A DNA stretch of 50,058 nt. Origin: a virus. The stretch covers positions 1 through 50,058 of IMG/VR virus record IMGVR_UViG_3300042691_035664, one strand, 5' to 3'. The translations under genes were made by a program, and so were the position numbers. Shown piece after piece: positions 1-7,500 of the stretch. How positions within the stretch are numbered: position 1 is the first letter of the stretch; each line of letters opens with the position of its first letter. The notes under the pieces were generated by a model, which saw only the letters and a program-made list of their open reading frames with translations, was not told the DNA's origin and did no database searches.

Positions 1-2
1 AT

Positions 3-1139
3 ACTGATGAAAAGACAACTGCAATTTGTACTCTATCTTCTATGGTATTAAAGAACTACGTTAAAGATGGAGAGTTTGATTTCAAAGGGTTGTATGAGGA
101 AACACGTAAAGTTGTAAGAGCGTTGAACAAAGTAGTTAATATTAACAACTACTCAACTGAAAAAGGACGTAAAGGTGGGTTGGAACAAAGAGCAATTGCT
201 ATCGGAACTCAGGGACTTGCGGACGTATTCTATTTAATGGATTATATCTTCACATCTGATGAAGCGCGTAAATTGAATAAAGAAATTTTTGAAACCATTT
301 ATTTCGCAGCTATCACTGAAAGTAATAGATTGTGTATGGAAGGTGACTATGACCCATACGCTTACTTTAAAGGTTCACCAATGCATCAGGGAGTATTCCA
401 ATTTGATATGTGGGGATTGAAAGAAGATGAATTATCGGGAAGATGGCCTTGGGATATTCTAAAAGAGAATGTTAGTAAATACGGTGTTTGTAACTCTTTA
501 TTTACCGCTCAAATGCCTGTGGCATCTTCAGCTAAGATTACAGGTTCGTATGAAATGACTGAACCCGCTCACTCGGCAATCTTTAACCGACGTGTTGTTG
601 GTGGTGAGATTATGATTGTGAACAAGTATTTGATTAGTGATTTTGAAAAGATTGGTATTTGGTCTGAAGATTTAAAAAACGAAATCATTATGAATGAAGG
701 GTCGGTACAAGGAATTAACTTCTTGAATTATTTGGACCCTGAAGATAAAAGATATAATTTCAAAGTTAAACGAATCGAGCACTTAATTGAGAAGTACAAA
801 ACAATTTGGGAAATATCACAAAAATCATTGATTGAGATGGCGGCTGACAGAGCACCATTTATTGACCAATCACAATCAATGAATATCTATATGGGTAATC
901 CGACATTGTCTAAAATTTCTTCATCACATTTTTACGGATGGGAAAAAGGATTGAAAACACTTTGTTACTATGTAAGAACAAAGGCAATTTCAACAGGAGC
1001 AAAACACTTAGCAATTGATACATCAAAAATAAAAAAACCAAATCCAACCCCTGAACCACCAAAGGTAGACTATAGTTATATGAATTTACCTCCAAAACCT
1101 GAGAATAGTGATTTTGATTGTTTTGGATGTTCTTCTTAA
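3..1139 (+). CDS. nrdA: Ribonucleoside-diphosphate reductase class I, large (alpha) subunit, 3' part
   Basis: Reduces ribonucleoside diphosphates to deoxy forms for phage DNA synthesis, together with a small radical subunit not in this window. The frame is open to the left edge, so the start lies outside; codons run from base 3. The first visible residues include ICTLSS, whose Cys (bases 27-29) matches the second active-site cysteine of the family (Cys462 in E. coli). Further family blocks are GSPMHQGVFQFDMW, MPVASSAKITGSYE and NRRVVGGE. The radical-transfer tyrosine pair is in LCYYVRTKA. The C-terminal redox pair is CFGC, four residues from the end. The tail before it is rich in Pro and Lys, as expected for the flexible swinging arm. 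A hairpin terminator follows directly. The catalytic Cys/Glu loop lies upstream of the window and cannot be checked. Confidence 0.95.
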   Translation, partial: TDEKTTAICTLSSMVLKNYVKDGEFDFKGLYEETRKVVRALNKVVNINNYSTEKGRKGGLEQRAIAIGTQGLADVFYLMDYIFTSDEARKLNKEIFETIYFAAITESNRLCMEGDYDPYAYFKGSPMHQGVFQFDMWGLKEDELSGRWPWDILKENVSKYGVCNSLFTAQMPVASSAKITGSYEMTEPAHSAIFNRRVVGGEIMIVNKYLISDFEKIGIWSEDLKNEIIMNEGSVQGINFLNYLDPEDKRYNFKVKRIEHLIEKYKTIWEISQKSLIEMAADRAPFIDQSQSMNIYMGNPTLSKISSSHFYGWEKGLKTLCYYVRTKAISTGAKHLAIDTSKIKKPNPTPEPPKVDYSYMNLPPKPENSDFDCFGCSS

Positions 1140-1155
1140 ACAAATCCGATGTGTT

Positions 1156-1180
1156 ATCCCGAGCTAGGTCGGGATTTTTT
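1156..1180 (+). terminator. Rho-independent terminator after nrdA
   Basis: A perfect 7-bp stem (ATCCCGA at 1156-1162 with TCGGGAT at 1169-1175) has a 6-base loop and runs into a T tract ending at 1180. It separates nrdA from the structural block. Confidence 0.85.
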
Positions 1181-1191
1181 ATTTTAAAAAG

Positions 1192-1198
1192 TATTTAT
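1192..1198 (+). promoter_or_regulatory. TATTTAT start-proximal motif (candidate late promoter)
   Basis: TATTTAT ends four bases before the ATG at 1203, just downstream of the nrdA terminator. It is one of ten copies found close upstream of gene starts in this window. It is the reverse complement of the core of the T4 late promoter TATAAATA. The promoter role is inferred. Confidence 0.4.
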
Positions 1199-1202
1199 CT
1201 AT

Positions 1203-1970
1203 ATGTCTAACATAATACAAGAAGAAATTGAGAAGATAAGAAAAATGATGCTTTTGGAAAATATGGTCCAAGAGGGTGGTGCGAAAAAGTTAAAACAAAC
1301 TTTGGACATATTAAAAAAGAAAGAAAAAGTTTTATTATTAAGTTGTTCAAACCGATTTAATTGGGATGAAAAAAATATTGATATCCCAAAGTCCAAAATT
1401 ATTGCAATGTATCTTAAAGAAGAACTTGGAGACAAATGTGTTTTTATGGATGTATCAGAATTGAAAATTTTTCCTTGTGAAGGAAATGTATCAAGAGAAG
1501 AAGGTAATAGTTGTGGGGTTTTAAAATCATTACTTAAAGATAATAAAAAAAATCCTTCAGGTTATCATAGATGTTGGGCAAGTTTGAATAATAAAACAGA
1601 TGAACTTTGGAAAGTTTCTAAAGAACTTTTTGAATCTGATGCTGTTGTATTTTTTAGTTCAGTAAGATGGGGACAAGCAAATATGTTCTACCAAAATTTA
1701 ATTGAGAGATTAACTTGGATTGAAAATAGACACTATACTTTAGGTGAAAAAAATATTGTTGATGGTGTTGAAACAGGGTTTATTTGTGTTGGACAAAATT
1801 GGAATGGAGAGGAAGTCACTAAAACTCAAATGGAAGTTCATAAGTTTTATGGATTTACACCCAATAAGAAACTATATTGGAATTGGCAATATACTACAGA
1901 TGTTAACGACGAAAGCAAATCTTCTTACAAAAAATCCCACAAAAAATTCATTGATGATATGGGATTATGA
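1203..1970 (+). CDS. Flavodoxin-fold NAD(P)H-dependent oxidoreductase-like protein
   Basis: 255 aa. The core looks like the flavodoxin/NADPH-dependent FMN reductase fold: a first strand and phosphate-loop region KVLLLSCSNRF (about residues 42-52) and the segment FFSSVRWGQANMFYQNLIERL (about 150-170). That segment parallels the SPxYWGxxSxxxKxxIDR signature of WrbA and FMN reductase relatives. FMN binding and redox function are inferred from these. The first 20 residues form a separate predicted helix, SNIIQEEIEKIRKMMLLE, ahead of the fold. It is reminiscent of capsid-targeting leaders of T4 internal proteins and ends in an LLE that could suit a prohead protease; this is speculative. The gene follows a terminator and carries its own TATTTAT motif, so it is read as the first gene of the structural block and not as part of an nrd operon. 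The substrate is unknown. Confidence 0.65.
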   Translation: MSNIIQEEIEKIRKMMLLENMVQEGGAKKLKQTLDILKKKEKVLLLSCSNRFNWDEKNIDIPKSKIIAMYLKEELGDKCVFMDVSELKIFPCEGNVSREEGNSCGVLKSLLKDNKKNPSGYHRCWASLNNKTDELWKVSKELFESDAVVFFSSVRWGQANMFYQNLIERLTWIENRHYTLGEKNIVDGVETGFICVGQNWNGEEVTKTQMEVHKFYGFTPNKKLYWNWQYTTDVNDESKSSYKKSHKKFIDDMGL

Positions 1971-2142
1971 GATAGGTTATTATAAGTACCAATCCAAAGA
2001 AACACCATTAATAGATTGTATTAATTATTATCCAATTAACAATTTTATTTGTGAGTATCTACTTAAACAAGATTTTATTAAATTAGAATATGATAACAAT
2101 AAACCAAAAACTATTGATGGTAAAATCATTGTTTTGATATAA
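1954..2142 (+). CDS. Small overlapping ORF, 62 aa, unknown function
   Basis: ATG at 1954 overlaps the end of the flavodoxin-like gene by 17 bases in another reading frame and runs to TAA at 2140-2142. The product begins MIWDYEIGYYKYQSKET and is rich in Tyr, Ile, Asn and Lys. No domain is recognised. It fills a gap that would otherwise be about 200 bases, and its start overlaps the upstream stop as many real genes here do, which supports it. It could also be the remnant of a longer C-terminal part of the upstream gene. No clear Shine-Dalgarno sequence is visible. Confidence 0.45.
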   Translation: MIWDYEIGYYKYQSKETPLIDCINYYPINNFICEYLLKQDFIKLEYDNNKPKTIDGKIIVLI

Positions 2143-2156
2143 ATTTAATATTTCAG

Positions 2157-2163
2157 TATTTAT
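2157..2163 (+). promoter_or_regulatory. TATTTAT start-proximal motif (candidate late promoter)
   Basis: TATTTAT ends five bases before the ATG of the gp25-like gene at 2169, in a 26-base gap, at the head of the baseplate operon. The promoter role is inferred from recurrence. Confidence 0.4.
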
Positions 2164-2168
2164 ATCAT

Positions 2169-2630
2169 ATGGCGACAAACGAAACATATGGAGTAATTTT
2201 TCCTTTTAGAGACTCATTCTACGGAACTTACTTGGCGTTATCTGAGACAACTGATGAGGAAATTAGAAGTAATTTGATTCATCTTTTATTGACAAGAAAG
2301 GGTTCAAGATATTTTTTACCTGATTTTGGGACCCGACTATACGAATATATCTTTAATCCATTGGATGGTTTATCTTTTGGTGACATTGAATCTGATATTA
2401 GAGTTGCTTGTGAAAAATATTTACCAAGTCTATTAATTAAATCTATTAAAGTAACAGGGACTTCTTCAGAAGAAGATGACAAAATTGTTTTAAGTAACGG
2501 AGCGGTGATTGATAGAACTTACAGTATGCCAGGTGAAGCAACAAGAGATTATACTGCCAAAGTTAGGATTGACTATCAAGTACAAAACAATACTTTTGCA
2601 AGTAGTGATTTTATAATTTTGAATATTTAA
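2169..2630 (+). CDS. gp25: Baseplate wedge protein, gp25-like
   Basis: 153 aa; T4 gp25 is 132 aa. Gp25/GPW-family proteins join gp6 and gp53 in the baseplate wedge and help start sheath assembly. The family core is visible at about residues 24-60: EEIRSNLIHLLLTRKGSRYF followed by LPDFGTRLYEYIF. This matches the pattern in which a short helix, a T-x-x-G-x-R turn and a P-[DE]-[FY]-G motif occur in order. The gene is first in a tight operon, seven bases before gp6, which is its physical partner in T4. The start is preceded by TATTTAT rather than a Shine-Dalgarno sequence. Confidence 0.9.
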   Translation: MATNETYGVIFPFRDSFYGTYLALSETTDEEIRSNLIHLLLTRKGSRYFLPDFGTRLYEYIFNPLDGLSFGDIESDIRVACEKYLPSLLIKSIKVTGTSSEEDDKIVLSNGAVIDRTYSMPGEATRDYTAKVRIDYQVQNNTFASSDFIILNI

Positions 2631-2637
2631 TTTTTAT

Positions 2638-4476
2638 ATGGCTAACAAAAAAATATCATATACAGTCAGAGATTTTGAAGCGATAAGAACGGAACTTATC
2701 AATTTTACAAAAACTTACTATCCTGATGTAGTACAAAACTTTAACGATGCTTCGTTATTCTCAGTGTTTATGGATTTAAATGCTGCCGTAACCGATAACT
2801 TACACTATAATATTGATAGAAGTATTCAAGAAACAGTACTTCAATACGCTCAACAAAGGTCGTCAATTTATAATATTGCTAAGACCTACGGACTTAAAAT
2901 TCCTGGACAAAGACCATCAGTTGCGATGGCAGAATTAAGTATTACTGTACCTGTTCTTGGAGACCAAGAAGATTTAAGATACTGCGGATTTTTAAGAAGA
3001 GGTGCTCAAATGATTGGAGGAGGACAAGTTTTTGAAACTGTTGATGACGTTGATTTTTCATCACCATATAATTCACAAGGATTTCCAAATAGAGTTAAGA
3101 TACCAAATTTTGATAATAACAACAATCTTATTAATTACACAATTGTTAAAAGAGAGGTATTAGTTAATGGAACTACTAAAGTTTTTAGAAGAACAATTAA
3201 TGCTCAAGACGCTAGACCATTCTTAGAAGTATTTTTACCTGAACAAAATGTGTTATCAGTTACAAGTGTAATATTAAAAGATGGTACAAGTTATAATGGT
3301 ATTCCTGCTTATAGTGATTTTTTGAGTCCTAACGACAGATGGTATGAAGTACCTTCACTTGCTGAAGAAAGAGTGTTTATTGAAGACCCTACAAAGACCT
3401 CAGACAATCCTGGTATTAAAGTTGGAACATACATTACAACAAATACAAGATTCATTTCAGAATATACTCCACAAAATTATTGTAAATTAACATTTGGTGG
3501 TGGTAACAATTCCGCTGACGATATGTTAAGAGATTTTGCAAGAAACGGAGTTGTTTTAGATTTAAGTAAGTACCAAAATAACTTTGGATTAGGAAGTACT
3601 TTAAAACCAAATTCAACATTGTTCATTCAGTATAGAGTTGGTGGGGGTGCTGGAAGTAATTTAGGTGTTAATGTTATTAATCAAATTGGGACAATTAGTT
3701 TCTTTGTAAATGGACCAAGTCAAACAATTAATAGTAATGTAATTAATTCATTATCTTGTAATAATATAACAGCGGCAATTGGTGGGTCAGATGTTCCTAC
3801 AATTGAAGAAGTTAGAAATTATGTATCATATAATTTCGCGGCACAACAAAGAGCGGTAACAATTAATGACTATCAATCATTAATTAATACAATGCCGTCT
3901 AAATTTGGTGCACCCGGTAAAGTTGCAATTGTTGAACAAGAAAACAAAATTAAAATAAAAGTTTTATCTTACGATAGTAGTGGTTCGTTAACAAGTCAGG
4001 TATCAAATACTTTACAACAAAACATCGCAAATTATTTATCAAACTATAGAATGATAAATGATTATATTTCTGTGGAAGCAGCTCAGGTTGTTGACTTGTC
4101 ATTTGATATTAGTGTTGTTTTAGACTCGTCACAAAACCAAGGAAATGTTATTACATCTATTGTTGGTGTTGTTTCAACATATATGTCACCAGCAAGTCGT
4201 GAGATGGGTAGTAATGTTTATGTTTCAGAAATTAGAAGACAAATACAAAGTTTAAATGGTGTGATTAGTATCTCGGACATATCGGTATTCAACAAAGTAG
4301 GGGGAGAGTATTCATCGAGTCAAACCTCTATGAGTTATTCAAATTCAACTACAAAACAAATCAGTTTAGTTGATGAAACAATCTTTGCGGAACCAAGTCA
4401 AATTTACCAAGTTAGATTCCCAAATAAAGATATTGTTGTTAGAACTAAGAATTTACAAACTGTCAATTTCTCATAA
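2638..4476 (+). CDS. gp6: Baseplate wedge protein, gp6 / baseplate J-like
   Basis: 612 aa; T4 gp6 is 660 aa. In T4 a ring of gp6 dimers links the wedges of the baseplate. The N-terminal 110 residues (YTVRDFEAIRTELINFTKTYYPD, then NLHYNIDRSIQETVL) match the start of gp6-like proteins. Around residues 395-560 there is the baseplate-J-type core: RAVTINDYQSLINTMPSKFG, a strand rich in K/V (KIKIKVLSYD), a helical stretch ending NYLSNYRMINDYISV and a second strand-helix unit ending EIRRQIQSLNGV. The position directly after gp25 agrees. The start ATG at 2638 follows a T-rich stretch with no Shine-Dalgarno sequence. Confidence 0.9.
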   Translation: MANKKISYTVRDFEAIRTELINFTKTYYPDVVQNFNDASLFSVFMDLNAAVTDNLHYNIDRSIQETVLQYAQQRSSIYNIAKTYGLKIPGQRPSVAMAELSITVPVLGDQEDLRYCGFLRRGAQMIGGGQVFETVDDVDFSSPYNSQGFPNRVKIPNFDNNNNLINYTIVKREVLVNGTTKVFRRTINAQDARPFLEVFLPEQNVLSVTSVILKDGTSYNGIPAYSDFLSPNDRWYEVPSLAEERVFIEDPTKTSDNPGIKVGTYITTNTRFISEYTPQNYCKLTFGGGNNSADDMLRDFARNGVVLDLSKYQNNFGLGSTLKPNSTLFIQYRVGGGAGSNLGVNVINQIGTISFFVNGPSQTINSNVINSLSCNNITAAIGGSDVPTIEEVRNYVSYNFAAQQRAVTINDYQSLINTMPSKFGAPGKVAIVEQENKIKIKVLSYDSSGSLTSQVSNTLQQNIANYLSNYRMINDYISVEAAQVVDLSFDISVVLDSSQNQGNVITSIVGVVSTYMSPASREMGSNVYVSEIRRQIQSLNGVISISDISVFNKVGGEYSSSQTSMSYSNSTTKQISLVDETIFAEPSQIYQVRFPNKDIVVRTKNLQTVNFS

Positions 4477-4478
4477 GT

Positions 4479-4485
4479 TATTTAT
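4479..4485 (+). promoter_or_regulatory. TATTTAT motif, distal copy upstream of the 1768-aa gene
   Basis: The first of two TATTTAT copies in the 50-base gap after gp6, starting three bases past its stop. It may be a second start signal or part of an AT-rich spacer. Confidence 0.3.
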
Positions 4486-4507
4486 TTTTTTAAAATAGGG
4501 CATAAAC

Positions 4508-4514
4508 TATTTAT
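4508..4514 (+). promoter_or_regulatory. TATTTAT motif inside a 7-bp inverted repeat upstream of the 1768-aa gene
   Basis: TATTTAT lies 12 bases before the ATG at 4527. It overlaps a perfect 7-bp inverted repeat (ACTATTT at 4506-4512 with AAATAGT at 4520-4526, loop of 7) that abuts the start codon. The repeat could be an RNA hairpin affecting initiation or a DNA palindrome. Confidence 0.4.
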
Positions 4515-4526
4515 TAAAAAAATAGT

Positions 4527-7500
4527 ATGAATTCGTCGTATAGAGTTAGGACCCAAGTTGGAGTTGATAAATCGGTACCAATTGATTTAGAACAAGAATT
4601 TGAAACCTTAGAAATATTATCATTAAAGATTTACCAAAGAGACATCTATACAAGAGTGTGCTCTGATTATGGGGTTATTTGTGGTAGAGTTTTTTCTAAC
4701 AAAGGGTATGGTATTCCTAATGTTAAACTTTCGTTATTTGTACCACTTACAGACGAAGATTCACAAAACCCAATTATATCTGAAATATATCCGTACAATA
4801 GTATTGATAATTTAGATGTTGATGGGTATCGATATAATCTTTTACCTAAAGAACAATCACACGGAGGACATACCCCAACAGGAACATTCCCAACAAGATT
4901 AGAAGTATTAACAAATAAAAACTTATCCGAGGTCTATGACAAGTATTATAAGTATACTGTTAAGACTAACGAATCGGGTGACTATATGATATTTGGAGTA
5001 CCTGTGGGTTCATATACTATCGTAATGGATGTTGACTTGAGTGATATTGGTGAATTCTCATTAACACCTCAGGATTTGATTAGATTAGGATTGGCGACTG
5101 AAGGGCAAGTTGCAGGTTCAAGGTTTAACGCATCATCTAATTTAAATTCATTACCACAAATTATTAATCTTACAAAACAAGTTGAAGTATTACCACTTTG
5201 GGGAGAGGAAGAAGTTTGTAAACCGTCTATTACTAGAACTGACTTTGACTTAACACAAGAAGCGAATATTGATTTAACTCCGACATCTGTTTTTATAGGG
5301 TCAATTATGAGTACCGAAGACGAAATTAAAATTGGTAATACTTGTAAAGTCCCTAAAAAAATTGGAGATTTTTGTAAATTAGTAACAGGTCCTGGTCAAA
5401 TAAAGGCTATTAGACAAACGATTAATTATGATACGGATGTTAATTCAGATACGTTTGGTTTTCCACAATTAGAGGTGTTTAATTTAGAAAACGATGGACA
5501 CGTAATTGATGAAAATGGAGCTTGGATGGTTGAAATTCCGATGAACTTAGATTATGTGTACACTAACGAATTTGGTGAGCAAACAATATCATCAGACCCA
5601 ACAATAGGTGTACCAACTAAAGGGAAGTATCGTTTTAAAATTAAATGGAATCAATCCCCGTCTTTATCTGAAGAAACACGACGAGGATATTTTTTAGTAC
5701 CTAACGTAAAAGAATGGGGATGGACAGGTCCATCGGATAATTATTTTCAAGATGGTAATCCTGCGTTTTACGCTTCTAACTCACTTAATAGTGATTACTT
5801 ACAATATCAACAATCATATTCTTTTAGTTTAGATTGGTTGGATTACGGTGACCCATTAACTCCTGAAGGTCAACAAATGTTACAAGAAGCGATTAATTGT
5901 GAGGACAGATTTTTTGAATTTGAATACAAAAAATTATATACCATTTCACAATTAATGGACAAATACAAAAATGGTAACGGACAAAAATTTATTGGGATTA
6001 AAAATATTTTAAATGGGGATTGTTCATCTGAAAATAACAAATATCCTGTTAATGATGCTTATAAAGGGACTTCAATATTATTTATAATGTTTTCGTACTT
6101 TTTAAGTATGACTAAACTTTTAATGTTCCCAATTATTATTGTACTACACGCAGTTGCTTTACTTTTATATGTTGTTAACTTTATTTTGACTCTTTTAATT
6201 TGGACAATTTATGCTCCAATTTATTATTTTATAGATGGATTAGTTAATATTGTTAATGGATTAGTGCCTGGAAGTCCATTAGAAAATCCATTTGAAAATA
6301 CTCCTGCAGAATTAACAGAAGCTGTTTTTGAAAAAATTACTATTAGAAAATTACCAATTCCATTATTATTACAATCTGAAGGTGAGTGTACTTTTTGTGA
6401 TTGTAAAGAAAATGAAGCTGCTGCGGAATATGAAAACGCATCAATTAATAACATATTGTCCGAACAAGGTAATAGTTGTAATTTAGCGTTAAATGACGGT
6501 AACCAATTTGAAGTTACTATTGCGGAATTAGTACAAGATTTTACCCCTCAGTTCCAAGTTACTGTTGGAGGAATCCAAAGTTCTTCAACAAATGCGAGTA
6601 TTAGGATGCCATCTTCAGCATATCTTGACCCTTATAGTGATGGGGGAGTTAATTTTAACGAAGAACAAGATTTTATATTTTCAAATCAGTTAACATTTGC
6701 TGAAAGAGTAAATTTATCAAATTTAAAAGATAAATATTTTGCTAACTCCAATCTTATCAGGACATATATTGAACCTGATTTAAATGGTGACCAATATCAT
6801 ACAGATAACACTTTAACATTTATTGTTACAGGATGTGATGACGTTTATCAAACAGGAAAATTAATTACTTTCCAAGACCCAACAATTTCGACGGACCCTA
6901 ACCAAACTATTGCTTTAGTTGCGAATAGTTCAGGTGGACTTCAAATTTCAGGTACGAATAGTTCTGCTCAAACAATCACATTCACATACGCATCTACAAA
7001 TAGTAATGTTGTTGAAAATTCGGTAACATACAACTTACCACTTAAAGAATCTTCTGAGTATGTGGATTATATGAAATATAAATCAGATATTGAATATTTT
7101 CAGGTATTAACCGCAATTACTTATTCAGAATTTATTGCGATGGGAGGTAGTAGTACATCATTATCGGACCACGGAACTTTTTATAGACGATTATTTAAGT
7201 CCCCAATGTGGATTGGTAAGGCGACCAACTCAAATAATGGTAGGTATGAAATGTCATACCAAGGATTAGTTAATTTAAACACTAATTCATTTCCAGGATT
7301 GTCATCTGCAAAAATTGTAATATGTACAAGAGGGGTTGACCCATATTCTCCTAAATTTAATACAAAATATGATATTAGTAGAATATTAAATCGACCTATT
7401 GGTACAATTGAAGTACAAGGTGATTATAGGATTAATATACCTGTTAAATCTGGAGGTATTAGTTTAGGGAATAAGAAAAAATCAATTAGGCATGTTCAAA

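Noticed and set aside
1744-1953. A longer start for the ORF ending at 2142
   Set aside because: The upstream part overlaps well-supported flavodoxin-like coding sequence in another frame; only the part from 1954 is plausible.
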